Assembly: GCF_000315625.1 (NCBI RefSeq)
Contig: NW_005434612.1
Location: 78,381-142,380 of the forward strand
Length of the DNA stretch: 64,000 nt
Reading direction: 5' to 3'
Source: Guillardia theta CCMP2712
Taxonomy: Eukaryota > Cryptophyceae > Pyrenomonadales > Geminigeraceae
Shown here: piece after piece, positions 23,501 through 35,298 of the stretch
Layout of the letters: the number at the start of each line of letters is the position of its first letter
Position numbering within the stretch: the first letter of the stretch is position 1
Translations under genes and position numbers: made by a program
The notes under the pieces: model-generated
The model's input: the letters and a program-made list of their open reading frames with translations, nothing else
Databases searched by the model: none
Told to the model about the DNA's origin: nothing

Positions 23501-26500
23501 AACCTTGTAGTCGGTAACAAGCCAGCCTTCATGATGTGGTTGCGGAACTCGATAGCGACTGATCTGACTATCTGCTTCTCGTTCTTTGCTCTGGTAGCCT
23601 CGAACTCTTTGTTGCTGAGAGGCCTCATGGAATAGTTTTGTATTCTGAAGCGATTTGTTTTCGTCATGCTGTTGTCTGAAGCCAATAGAAGAAGCTCGAC
23701 CTCCCCTGTTGGCAAGTTCAAGTCAAAGTGCTTATCTTGCAAGAACCTCTCGATCCTTCCAACGTGACTTTGAATCCTTGCTTTCTCCTTTGATTCTTTG
23801 TACAGCTCGACAATATCTCCGACTTGATATACATCATTCAAGAATATAATTCTGTCGTGCTGAGACATTCCTTCAGCATCTATGTACCTTGGGTTTTCGT
23901 CTTCGAAGGAGACCTCTGCGTCAAACTTGAGGTGACATTGTTTGAGCCAGTAATCGTATGCTTTTGCGAGGTCCTTCGAGTCAAGTGCATCTTGTAATTT
24001 CCTCATTTTGGTTTTGCCCATGTTGAATGACCATTTGCTTGCCTCTGGCTCGATCCCTCGGTCTACAAAAAGAAGGCCGAAAGTCCTTGCATAGCATCGC
24101 TGCGGGGCAAGCGTCTTATCCCCCTCACGGTATCTCATGAAGCCAGGAACATAATGCTCCCCTGGAAGCCATCGTCCCATCCAGAACACCATGAAGCGGC
24201 GATCCAACGAGGTTGAGTGCCCATGCAGCTCGTCAACGTACGGGACTGTGTCCTTGTTGCCCTGGTTCGGAAAGTAGAATATCGCCCCCGTCGCGATCGA
24301 GCGCTTGGTGGGGTCAGAATCGTCGGGGATCTCGACGTAGATGGGGAAGCAGTCCTTGGCGTCGTCGCTCAGCACTCGGTCAAGGCAGCACGTCGAGTCT
24401 GCAAGTCGATGCGGAGGGGCCGAGCTAGCAGAGCCTTGATGGATCCACTCGAACTCCAGGTCAATCTGCTCCGACATAGAGCCAGACTGGTCTCTACATT
24501 GCTTCAGCATCGTCTTCAAGCGGCTCATATCTTCATGAAACCTGTGTTCCCTTTGTGGTTTACGACCCGTTCGCTTCCCATCTACACTCGGCTGGTCTAT
24601 CAGCCTCAGCACCTGGTCCACAAACCTCTTCGCGCCTGCCTGCTCTCCTTCAAGGTACATGTAGTACATCGCTCGGATGTTGCTCAGGCAGAGCTTGAGA
24701 GCTGCCGCAGAGAAAGCTCCATCGCTGGTAAAGAAATCAACCTTGAAGCCTTCTATGTCGATCTTGCAGAAGCTCGACGCGACGTCTTCGCCTTCCTGGA
24801 GAGACCTGATGCATCTAATTGCTTTCCAAGCCGATAAGGTTGAGTCTTCCACTACTTGCACAGTTCTGCTGTCTCGCGTCTTACTGCTCACAACATGTCT
24901 TGTTCCAAGGGCATTGCAAGCATTTTTCGCCCCCACGCCATATCGAGAAAAGGTACCGCTCAAATATCTCCTGAACGATGTGCAACCCTCGTCGTACAGC
25001 TCCTGCGTAGATGCGCGCTTTGACCCACATTGAAGCATTTCCTTGGGGTCTGAGCAGCCTATTCCATTGTCCACAAGATGAAAAGTGCCCCTTTGGAAGT
25101 TGAGTGTAACTTTGATAGTTTTGTTCTTGTCATATTGGTTGCAGAGTACACGTTGTATCGAGTTATCAAAAAGCTCCCCGATCGCTGTCAAGAAAGAGTA
25201 ATTACTGATCAAACTTTCTAAAAAACGCATCCTGTCAAGTTTGATGTTGATGGTTGGCCTGTCTTTGAGATCACGGCAGAGGTCTGTTGGCTGAACGTCA
25301 GTTTTTGTTTTCGCAATGAATCTTGTCTACAACACTTGCCTTCAGAAACCAGCACAAACTTTTTTCCTTCTTCATCGTCCATATCGAAGTCCGGTGAAGT
25401 AGCCTCCGAAAGGTCAGGTGATGTTCGCAGCCTCCGTCCCTGATTGAGATTAAATCACGCCCGTCGTGGAGATCATTACGTACTGAAGTAGACTCATGTA
25501 GATTCATCTGTTCTTTCAAATGCCCAATGAGTTGCTGGACGTCTTTGAATCGCCTCATCTCATCCAGACTCAGTCGGATGGGAGTACTGCAAATGAAACG
25601 ATGAGAATACAATAAAATTGGAAGCAACAACCTCAAAAGTTTGTCCGTTTTGACCGCTTTGATAATGTTGTCATCAATCTGAGCCTCGATCACGGCCTTT
25701 TTTATGTCTGTCTCTGTATCGATCATTTCCGTTTTGACCACTTGCAACTTCATCTCAAGATCTAAGGCCGCAATATCATTTTTGTCACGAAAGATGATCA
25801 AAATGCCAATTGTACGACTGGAAGTCTCGAAACTTTCATTTATGCGAATGAGTTGAATTTTGCTATCATAAACATCTTTTGGCAGGGCAAGAGGCTTATC
25901 CTCATCGCCTACTGCATGCTCCAGAAAAGATACGGTCCCATCTTTGAAGCATCTCTGCCAGTCTCCACGACGATGGAGTGCATCATCTACTTCTGCGACA
26001 TCGTAGATTCTCCTCTTCGCACATGATAAGAGTTGCTTACAGCTTTCATCCATGAGGTCAGGATTCAAAACACCCTTCATTTTCAATTTAGATGAAATTG
26101 AAACATAATTGATGTAATCGCCAAGATCTGGCAAGTTTCCATCAATTGCCATCCTCTCTGCTGTTCGGATACATTCATAGAAATGATCAGGCATTGAAGA
26201 TGATATTGATTCTATGAGAGTCGGGAATACTCCAACATCAAACATTATGCTTTCCCGAGTAATCTGATCTGCACCACACTCTTCCAACTTTGCCTCCGCA
26301 AATAATTGAAATATTCGAACTGTTGAGTTCAAACTATTACTCACTCGTTCGAAGTATTTTGACTTTTTTTCGTGGAACCGCCCCAAAATCGCGATTCCTC
26401 TGTATTTCATCGACATTGCTTCATGATAGTCCTGGAGAGATATGTTAAAAAAGAAGCCCACTCAAAACATTCTACCCTTATCTACATGATCTTTATCATT

Positions 26501-28723
26501 CTAAAATTCTTTTCGATCGTCACTCCGAAGAAACCTTGAAATCTTTGGGAAAGTCTATCTAATTTGACGTGTCAAAAGCCAATGCATTTCTTGTTGAACG
26601 TATGCAAAACATTCTCAAGCATAGAAGCTGCAAAGAGGTGCATGCGCTCAAATCTTTCGTCCAATCTTGACACACCTGGTCTTCCAATTTCATCTTGAAA
26701 GTCTCTTTGTAGTCCTGAAGTCACTATGAGAGAAGAGACTAATTGATTGGGAAGTTATACCAGCTTGTTCTCCATTAGTGTAGTTGAGTATGGAAAAGAA
26801 CTAAGGCTTTCCGGACAAAAAATAGATTCAATTATGCGACACAGTTGTAAACTTTAGATCATCAAACACTAACCTTTCGACTTCAGGGTTTTCTTGCTTG
26901 ATGGTAATAGACATATATTTTGTAAAATCTTGCGTGCTATCTGCAATAACAATTATCACAAAGAATAAGTTTCACTTTATCACACCTAGAGTGATCAATT
27001 GTTGCCATGGAACAAACCTAAATTCTGGACAATCAAGAGCATTCTGTAGCTGTTCATTCATTTTCTTGACCCAACTCTGTTTCGACTTCCGCCAGTCATA
27101 ATCATATTCTCGTTGTCCAATCGTCCACCCCATATTGCTAACCCACGTATCAAAACTGAGAGGGGAAGCTTCTATTTTGAAGTCAGTCTTAGTTTTGACA
27201 ATGAGACTGCCTTGTAGCTGTTGATTGTATAAGAAAGCTTCAAAGAAAATGCTGCTGATCTTTGTCATTCTAAACAAGACCACATAGCTTCCCGATTCCA
27301 AAGCTTTTTCCAAGATCCTGAAGGAGAGTAAAGGATGACCAGATTCTGAAGAGCCTAAGAGGCGAAATTTGTTAAGGAAAGCTTCAGCTTCATCGAGAAT
27401 CTGTGCTTTTGACTTCTCCCTTTTATGAGGATAGCTCATTATTGTGTCCCAATATTCCATCAATGTGCTTTGAGATTCAATGTTTTGTTGCCCGATCTCC
27501 TTTTTAACTGTGTAATTCACTATATTGATTATCAGACATCTTTCTACATTTTCATCCGACAAGTCGCAGTCGTTTTCTTCTTGCCACTTGCGAAAGGATA
27601 CAGAGGAAATCTTTCTTGCTTTGAAATGTTTCTCGACCAGGCTAAAGAGACTCTCACCGAGATGTCCACCGAACGAAGCAACGTAATTCCGTACCATATC
27701 ATCTAAGTACTCTGTGTCATCGTATCTCAAAAACAAGAGCAGGAATAGTGAACAAATCCTCCATTTACAATTGGCACCATCAGCCAATGAGTGAGAGGAT
27801 TTCATAAATTCTTCGATAATGTTCTTCAAGTCCTTTTGGAAATGTTCAATGTGGTTTGAGGAATGACCAACTACAATCGCCTCTGCAATTTTTCCTGTTG
27901 CCTCAGTTGCTTGAAACCTGGATAGTTCTTGATTTGAAATGTTTTTTTCCAGAGCGGTGCTGATGCAATTCAAGAGCTGGGGTGTTCTGCCATTCTCAAC
28001 GATACGCAGATCACTAGCAATCTTATAACGATTGAATTCAGAAACATTTTCGCAATGGTTTGCAGCATGATCCAGCACTTCCTTCAATTCATTATTGATT
28101 CCAAAAACTCCTTTTATGTCATGCATCAAGTATTTCATGAACTCTGAATCATCAAAAGTCTTTGAACCACTCGGGCATGTCATGTACAACGCCCATTGTT
28201 TCAGCTGAATATCCTCTGTGGGTTTACTGGGTTGTTCGACATTGTAGCCAGCCTTCACTGGAAAGTTCTCTATGATTTTCCTACAAGCATCGAAGATGAT
28301 CAGCAGCCTTGCTTTGGAATCCTTCTTGAAGGCTTCAGACCAAAATCTCAGAGCACTGCTGATGGAAAGTGCGCAAATATCTATAGAACCCAAGGAACTT
28401 AGATCGTCATTGCTGCAGTCTCCAGGAATCATGTAGACCTCTCCCGTTGGAAGTTGGGCGCCATGCCCAGCATAGAACAAAATGACTTGCTGTGGTGAAT
28501 CTCTACTGAGATCTTTGAAACCAGATCGCAGAAATCGTCCTAAATCAGCTGTATTCTGCACGTCAAGGTTCAACATTGATCTACAACGCTCAGCTTTGGA
28601 TAACCTCTCATGGAATTCCCGAGCATCTCTGGCCGCACTCCTCAGCTTATCAAACTGTTTGTACTTGTCGATTCCTATGCACAATGCACCGACCTTCAAT
28701 CGATCAGGCTGACTGTTCTGCAT
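20570..28723 (-). CDS. Caspase-like protease / GHKL ATPase fusion (MORC/SMCHD1-type)
   Basis: Eight exons (28723-27018, 26936-26874, 26704-26611, 26431-25632, 25586-25484, 25439-25340, 25283-20712, 20655-20570) join with every phase agreeing, giving ~2,507 residues. Residues ~10-150 are a C14 caspase-like fold with the His-Cys dyad: FYAGHG (H87) and FDACR (C147). A helical region of unknown function follows. From ~residue 974 comes a GHKL ATPase: GELFDN (N-box Glu/Asn), LVDNGIGC (DxGxG) and YGVGAKNA. After it are a transducer-like region and Ig/filamin-like beta repeats (VQVHDKYNN, VSIQDASGN) as in SMCHD1/GMI1 proteins; no hinge domain is obvious. The C-terminus is basic (RSRKRGDDE), perhaps a nuclear signal. 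The sixth intron is GC-AG (gcaagt). Two introns are long (169 and 179 nt). If the long introns are instead intergenic, this would be two or three separate genes. Confidence 0.72.
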
Positions 28724-28942
28724 ACTCTCTTGAACTATGCCTGGTTGGAGGCTCTCATGACACCATGTGCCCAGCCCCGGGCATGGCTCTTACTGTCACA
28801 GCTGGGGAAAAAATAAGAAGAGCAGTGTGGTAAATATAAAACCAAGCCCACCTCAGGTATGTAAGTAATGAACATGACAAGACATCTACATACCCTATCT
28901 GATGCCTGACCTATTTACACGTTGATATGGAGCCGATCACCC
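28660..28942. repeat. Caspase-gene 5' end and promoter, source of a relic at 35.4 kb
   Basis: Parts of this segment recur at 35405-35595. Shared strings include acttgtcgattcctatgcac (caspase N-terminal codons), gactgttctgcata, then taagtaatgaacatgacaag and gatatggagccgatcacccg. The relic lacks the middle (~28745-28845). Both copies diverge right after gatcacccg, which marks a common breakpoint. Confidence 0.85.
28724..28926. promoter_or_regulatory. Divergent promoter between caspase-GHKL and RelA-like ORF
   Basis: The two start codons face away from each other across 203 bp. A TATA-like stretch (taaatataaaa) lies at 28831-28841, about 95 bp before the plus-strand ATG. The 3' half of this spacer is conserved in the relic at 35.5 kb, where the matching stretch reads tatataag. 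Co-regulation of the two genes is an inference from spacing only. Confidence 0.5.
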
Positions 28943-29526
28943 GTCGCCATCTTCGACCCGCTCATCGCTCGCCAACCACAACCAGGCTGGTCATCGATCC
29001 TGTCTTCCTCTCCAAGGTCAAGTCCTTGGCTGAGGCCTCCGATGGCCTCTTCCTTGCACAATCGGAGGCTGGTGACCCACAGTATGTACGCTGGCGAGAT
29101 GCGATGGCAGACCCGACGCTGGAGAGCACGATCTGCTGGGCGAAGATCAAGAACGCCACCCGAGCTATCGAGAAGCTCGTGCGGTCCTACGACTTCTGCG
29201 TCTACAAGCTCTTAGATGTGGTACGACAGTCTATCATCTTCAAGGACCTCGACCATCTGTGCGACTGCCTGGACAAGATTGCCAGGGACCCGGAGATCGA
29301 AGTTGTACGAATCAAGAACAGGCTGGATCCAGACTTCGACAGCAAGATATCGGGGGGCTACCGAGACATTGGGATAAACCTGCGCATCGTCAGCACCCAG
29401 ACGAAGAAGGAGGGAGTGGAGGGGCATATCTGCGAGCTCCAGCTTCTGCTTGAAGACTTCCACAAGCTCAAAACCCTCGAAGGGCACAAACGGCACGTGC
29501 AGTTCCGAAACCTCCGATGCGAGTGA
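28927..29526 (+). CDS. Short RelA/SpoT-like synthetase-domain ORF (partial duplicate)
   Basis: 199 residues without introns. From residue ~22 on it is nearly identical to the domains in the membrane protein at 31.5-35.2 kb. The fold assignment is by pattern: an N-terminal K/R-rich helix (WAKIKNATRAIEK), an Asp-bearing strand (LDVVRQSI), a Gly-Tyr motif (SGGYRDIGINLRI) and the Glu strand (HICELQLLL) before GHKRH. These resemble the RxKxxxSxxxK, NGYRSLH and EVQIRT blocks of (p)ppGpp synthetases. The first ~20 residues come from a mosaic junction, where a piece matching 34571-34601 is read in another frame. It may therefore be a pseudogene fragment or a new soluble single-domain protein. Confidence 0.6.
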   Translation: MEPITRRHLRPAHRSPTTTRLVIDPVFLSKVKSLAEASDGLFLAQSEAGDPQYVRWRDAMADPTLESTICWAKIKNATRAIEKLVRSYDFCVYKLLDVVRQSIIFKDLDHLCDCLDKIARDPEIEVVRIKNRLDPDFDSKISGGYRDIGINLRIVSTQTKKEGVEGHICELQLLLEDFHKLKTLEGHKRHVQFRNLRCE

Positions 29527-29614
29527 TGCCTTAAACATCCGTAATTCGTAACCGTAGACTACTTCGTAAGAATTTCGTATGATTTGCGGGAGAGGTGGTT
29601 ATGAAAAAACAGAG

Positions 29615-30945
29615 GAGGACGAGACTTAGAATTGCCATTGGGCTTTAGTTCTATTCGTCTGCCTCCCCCCTATCGATCGTCCCTGTAGTGATCGTAAGTT
29701 ACAACTTTCGCTTGCAGAGAGAGAACAGACCTCCCAGGCTTGAAAGTTTCCTGACGAGTCTTGTCTTCCGATGATCTTCTGCTCGAGCAATGGAATTGCG
29801 TTCACGTTGGAAACGATACTCACTCGGCTTGTTGAATGATTCTGTTGCGCGGAATTTTCTCGCAAGAGGATTTGGCTGTCGTGACTGAATTGTGGGAGAA
29901 TTTTTCTCGATGACAGACGCTTTCAAGATGACAACATTCAGGGAATTCACTAGGATCATTCGAGCATGATCATACCTTCTCTTCCCCTCCGTCTGCATGC
30001 TTGCTTTGTTGTTTCTTGAACTCTCGGATGTATCTGGTGAAAGTATCAACCATCTCAACACCTAACATAAACAAGCAAAGCAGGAAAGAACCTCTTCAGA
30101 GAGACATCTGTTCTTTCAATCTGCCTCTGACAAACAGCGTCTCTCTCACGATGAGAAGAGCCGATAAGAATCTTGTCGATGCTGCCCTTGAACAGCTTGG
30201 CAAACCTCTCCGAATTCTTTTCTGCTGCTCTCATGGAGTCGTAGGTCTGCTTTCCTATCAGCTGATGGCCGCTGGATTGAGAGATTGCCACTGCATTCCC
30301 AAACGCTGTTGATAAGTTGAACTCCACATGCTTGTAAAACGTCAGACAAGGCAAACTGAACGACCGGCTACCTCCAGGCCGTAGAGTTGAGACCTGAGTC
30401 TGTCAAACTTGTCTTGGTGTTCGATGGGCTCTAGGCGTTTCATGGAGCTTCTTAGTATCATCTCGCTTGTTCTCTGCCTGAGTCCAATCGAAACCTTTCA
30501 AAGTAAAATGTCAACAAAAATGGCTGGCATGAACCTTACACAAGTTATGAGCAATGGACAAGGATGCTGCACAACCGCTGTGTTGCTTTTCAAACTTCTC
30601 TCTCTCCTCTGTGATGTCCTACTTCTCATCTTCTCTTCCAACATTCTCACGCTTCTGTTTCAACCACCCGCTGTGAAATGAAAAACTGCCTCAAAAACCA
30701 ACCAAACAAGGGAAAAAAAAAGGTCAAATTGCTGGTTGTCTTTTTTATCTTTTACAGTGACTCAGTGTCTATCGGACCAGCTATCGGACAGTTATAGTCT
30801 CGGCCCTTACTCAGTCTATCGGACCAGCTATCGGACAGTTAGTCTCGGCCCTTACTCAGTCTATTGGTCTATACAGTGACAGTGTGCCTCTTGAATTCCT
30901 CGTACTTCTACTATGAGGTTGAGTAAAGGTTCTCCCTTTCTTGCC
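29615..30945. repeat. 1.3-kb duplicated segment, copy 2
   Basis: Same orientation as copy 1 (18884-20178) and nearly identical over the first ~1 kb. Near its end it carries a private tandem duplication: the block with ctatcggaccagctatcgga and gtctcggcccttactcag occurs twice (about 30760-30860). It begins 88 bp after the stop of the short RelA-like ORF. Confidence 0.88.
30055..30461 (-). CDS. Hypothetical protein in duplicated segment, copy 2
   Basis: Exons 30461-30372 and 30330-30055 mirror copy 1 exactly, with the same intron and stop. The protein differs from copy 1 at few or no positions. The neighbouring out-of-frame coding-like stretch is also present. Family not recognised. Retention of the frame in both copies argues weakly for function or for a very recent duplication. 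Confidence 0.33.
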
Positions 30946-31452
30946 CTGGAGGCTTTCCTCCCGCACGTTTGAATCCGCGTAATTCCGTATCCTTTCATTT
31001 AAGTACTCTAGACAAACATCTATTTTAAATTGCCCCTTCTATTTGATATACGGCGCAAATGGGACTTGACTGTAAAACTATTATTCAGAGTTATTGCATT
31101 GTACCACAAAGTACCCACCCACTTTAGATCAAATTGTGGTGTTCACACCCCTTCACTTTGGGTTTAAAATTTCGAAAATAAGATTTACACAAAAAAAAAT
31201 CTGGTCATGAGAAAATTTACGTCCCTTGAGTTTTTGCAACCTATCATTGGTTGCCCACCCCCTCTTTTCCCATTCTTTGCTCTGATATAGCATAGGGTCC
31301 GAACGAATCTAGAGTTGCAGGAGTATGCTATATGTCCTAGGAACGGTCCTAGAAAGCTCCTAGGGATCACTACACGCAGCCAGTCAATAAGATTATAAAC
31401 GCAGCCATCATGCTGGGGAAGGGGATTTGAGGTATGTGAAACGAGCGTCAGC
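30946..31452. other. Intergenic, upstream of membrane RelA-like gene
   Basis: No gene is supported. It contains acaaagtacccacccactttag near 31105, similar to a motif at 3231. A palindrome-like block of ctaggaacggtcctagaaag type lies at about 31335-31365. It probably holds the promoter of the gene starting at 31453. Confidence 0.4.
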
Positions 31453-34400
31453 ATGTCTGCAAGGGACGGGGCTCACAAGATTGAGATCGAGGCTGAAGAT
31501 GCTCAGACCGAGCCCATCCTGCTTCTGACTCCAAGGAGAATGGATTTCAAGCCAGGCTTCTCACATTTCTACATGCATGTATGCGGTGACTTCCTTCAGA
31601 GAAGCACTGCGGAGAGAAAAGTATACAAGCTCAATCCGTGGCTCATTTTGTTCTCCCATGAGCCTCTTTCTGCCGTACTCACCTTGCTTCCTGTACAAAT
31701 CATCTTCATCATAGTTGGCATGCTGTGGATCATCTTCGAGTCGATATCTCTCAGGCACATTGAATCTACAGGCTACTTCTCTCTGTCTGTTGAGCAGGGA
31801 AAAATAGTATCGGAGTTTCTATTCCAAGATTATCTTCCAAAGAGCCATCTTGCCTGCACTTGGGAGTTGTCCCTTCAATTAGCAACCAGATACATCATTG
31901 GGGCTTCTTTGATGATTTCCGGCTTCCTGGCGATCAGGAACAAGTTTCATCGATCAAAGCTGGTAGATCCCTCGGTCTGACTCTCATACTGCCAAGTAAC
32001 GCACATGTGCAGGTCTTGATCTTTGCAGGCTTGCTCGATGCGCTGCTGAACTTGCTCATCTTCTTCCGAATGTCGTCCGAGGGCTATGAAGAGACTGCGT
32101 TGGGGGGAACACGACACCAGTTCATGATCTATGCCATCACGGTAGTTCGTGAGATCTGCTAATAGTCAACCGTTGACTCCGTGTATTATCAGGATCTCTT
32201 CTTCTTTCCAGCTCCAATGCTCTTCAGCGAAATGTACGTGGTCGAGCAAGTCAGCCTAGCGCACATCACCATCTTTGGTTCTGCGTTGGGAGCAGGAGTC
32301 GTGAGATATGAGAGCATTGTCATGTTGGCGGTCACTATTCTCTTTCTGGTCTATCGCGAGCTCACAAGATCGAGAACTTTGAGCGAAGCTTTGCACAGTT
32401 CTGGTGTGTTTGAGGAGGAATGGAATGAGGTGAAGGGCAGCCATGCCATGTTTCGTTTGACCAACGCTCTACGAAATGTACGGGGATGGGGGCCCTACGG
32501 ACCAACCTTCATCTTGCCTTCCTCGGATCCCAGGCTTGTCCCTGGCGAATCTGAAGTAGACAAGGAAATTGACGACGAGAAACTTCGAAGAAGCAACCTT
32601 GATCAGCTGTACGCCCAGGCTCTGGTCATCGATCCTGTCTTCCTCTCCAAGGTCAAGTCCTTGGCCGAGGCCTCCGATGGCTTCTTCCTCGCGCAATCGG
32701 AGGCTGGTGAGCCACAGTATGTACGCTGGCGAGATGCGATGGCAGACCCGACGCTGGAGAGCACGATCTGCTGGGCGAAGATCAAGAACGCCACCCGAGC
32801 TATCGAGAAAGTCTTGTTGCTCTGCGACACTCAAGTGTCCCGCCTTACAGATGTGGTACGACAGAGCATCATCTTCAAGGACCTCGACCATCTGTGCGAC
32901 TGCCTGGACAAGATTGCCAGGGACCCGGAGATCGAAGTTGTGCGAATCAAGAACAGGCTGGATCCAGACTTCGACAGCAAGATATCGGGGGGCTACCGAG
33001 ACATTGGGATAAACCTGCGCATCGTCAGCACCCAGACGAAGAAGAAGGGAGTGGAGGGGCATATCTGCGAGCTGAGGCTGGCTTTGATGTCGCTTCATCG
33101 GAAGACTAGTACAGGCATGTTTCAGAGGTACCAACGGGTGAAGCAGGTTCTTCGCTTCCGCACAGGGACGTCTCAGCTGGCGAGAAAGTATGCGGATGCT
33201 CCGTTGAGGACGCGGCTGTGGCGCTTGATGTTTCCGATAGCTCCAATACAAGCCGTATCGCCTTCTGATGTCTGGACGTCGCTCCTGCTGTGTAAGGCAT
33301 CCACGGACAAGTCGGATGATGCTCTCACAATCTTCAAGGGGCTGTTCCCAGGGAACATTCTCGATGATTATCTCTTCACCAGCGCACATGGTGTAGTCGA
33401 TGCGGCCACATCTACCATCATGTACTCGTCGACGCCGCTCAGAAGCGCTTCCTACAAGCCCTTCTTCCAGGTGTTGCTCTTTGTTATTTCGGGCGCCTTT
33501 GCATACTCAATCGCCAGTAATTCATGGTTGAGTGCGCGTGGAGTGATAGCGAATGGGAAGTTCAGCGCTAGGCACTATCGTCTAGATGTGAATGCCGATC
33601 CGTCGATTGCTGTTTCTGCACAATCACAATCCTTCCCGAATCGCTCGTTTGCGATGACAAGGGATTCTTGTCGGCGATTCTATCCATCCGCCATCTCGGT
33701 GGCAAACTCTTCTATATACTACACCTTCGACGAGGACATAGTCGCGAATGGATGGCAGATTGACCTCAGCGCGACTCTCTCTGCTCTTGCCTTCCATCCT
33801 TACAATTTTTCTTTATTTCGTTTTGAGGGGGGCTCAGACCCGCAGCACAGCTTGCGCGAGGACTGGGTCTTGGTAAATAATTTTACGTGCGCAGAGCATC
33901 CTGAAATCTCCTTCTGCGAAGCAAATGGAACAGTAGCTGACGGGCAAACCATCTCCTTCGACCTCCGAGCATCTTGGAAGGACAACCTTTTTTTTTCCTT
34001 CTCTACCGTTCAGGCTTCATCTTGTTTTCTTGGGGGTGTATTTTCTGTTCTCCGAAAACCCAATCTAGTCAAATTCTGTATCGGGTCCCCGTTCCATGTT
34101 GTCGGTGTAGCGGAAATCGCAGTGGCATTTCCTTTATCTCTCAAGGACAACAGCCTGATGACTCTTTCTTGGGGAATAGCCGATTTCAGCCTTGGGATGT
34201 TAATGCAATTCAGAGAGCGATACTCGCTACAGTATCTGCCTCTCTATGTGATCTTCACTACTTTCTTCAACATCGCTTTTTCGACCTCTTGGTTTGAAGA
34301 TCCTTTTGATGCATCGTATTTTCCGTTTACAAGCTATGTCCTAAGTGGCCTCTGGCTCTACTTTCGGTTCAAGAGGGATTATCTCTACCGCAAGGCTGTG

Positions 34401-35237
34401 AAGCAAGTCGAGCCCGACCGGTTGAAGTACGACGAGTGCTGGAGCAGGTACATCTCGAATGAGCCCTGCAGGAAGCGACTCGAGAAGATCAGTGCGCTGT
34501 GTCGTCCTCACCTTTCAACCCGCAAAGTACAGCAGAAGTGTCGCAGAGATCCTCAACTCCTGCGCCGAGACATCGCCATCTTCGACCCGCTCATCGCTCG
34601 CTATAGCAACGCAGGTGGCAGTATCTTCGCTCCCGTCAAGTGCGGCGGCATCGAGTACGGTCCCTTGTACTCTCTCGACCAGCTGTACGCCCAGGCTCTG
34701 GTCATCGATCCCGTCTTCCTCTCCAAGGTCAAGTCCTTGGCCGAGGCCTCCGATGGCTTCTTCCTCGCGCAATCGGAGGCTGGCGAGCCACAGTATGTAC
34801 GCTGGCGAGATGCGATGGCAGACCCGACGCTGGAGAGCACGATCTGCTGGGCGAAGATCAAGAACGCCACCCGAGCTATCGAGAAGCTCGTGCGGTCCTA
34901 CGACTTCTGCGTCTACAAGCTCACAGATGTGGTACGACAGTGCATCATCTTCAAGGACCTCGACCATCTGTGCGACTGCCTGGACAAGATTGCCAGGGAC
35001 CCGGAGATCGAAGTTGTGCGAATCAAGAACAGGCTGGATCCAGACTTCGACAGCAAGATATCGGGGGGCTACCGAGACATTGGGATAAACCTGCGCATCG
35101 TCAGCACCCAGACGAAGAAGAAGGGAGTGGAGGGGCATATCTGCGAGCTCCAGCTTCTGCTTGAAGACTTCCACAAGCTCAAAACCCTCGAAGGGCACAA
35201 ACGGCACGTGCAGTTCCGAAACCTCCGATGCGAGTGA
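31453..35237 (+). CDS. Polytopic membrane protein with two RelA/SpoT-like domains
   Basis: Exons 31453-31962, 32013-32141 and 32193-35237 join in phase 0 to ~1,227 residues. The N-terminal ~300 residues hold about five hydrophobic segments (for example LLPVQIIFIIVGMLWIIF, VLIFAGLLDALLNLLIFF). Synthetase-like domain 1 covers ~350-515 and domain 2 ~1040-1227; about four more membrane segments lie between (VLLFVISGAFAYSIA, LPLYVIFTTFFNIAFS), flanking a soluble loop rich in possible N-glycosylation sites. Both domains share the K/R helix, DVVRQ and SGGYRDIGINLRI. Domain 2 keeps HICELQ, whereas domain 1 reads HICELR and then loses similarity, so it may be inactive. A role in making or sensing a nucleotide signal at a membrane is an inference from fold pattern. 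No close named family is recognised. Confidence 0.72.
32606..33077. repeat. RelA/SpoT-like domain, internal duplicate 1
   Basis: Nearly identical at DNA level to 34678-35146 and to 28969-29440. It differs by a replaced block of ~40 bp (32811-32850: tcttgttgctctgcgac in place of ctcgtgcggtcctacgac). The match stops abruptly after catatctgcgagct. The abrupt edges and near-identity suggest gene conversion or very recent duplication. Confidence 0.85.
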
Positions 35238-35298
35238 TGCCTTAAACATCCGTAGTTCGTAACCGTAGACTACTTCGTAAGAATCTCGTATCATTTGC
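34678..35298. repeat. RelA/SpoT-like domain, internal duplicate 2 plus 3' flank
   Basis: Matches the short ORF at 28969-29526 and continues past its stop into the 3' flank (tgccttaaacatccgta, gactacttcgtaagaat), ending near 35298. The short ORF therefore derives from the 3' end of a gene like this one. Confidence 0.85.

Noticed and set aside
18884-30945. Treating the two 1.3-kb repeats as long terminal repeats of a retroelement
   Set aside because: No reverse transcriptase, integrase or gag-like sequence lies between them, and the repeats themselves contain an intron-bearing coding-like unit.
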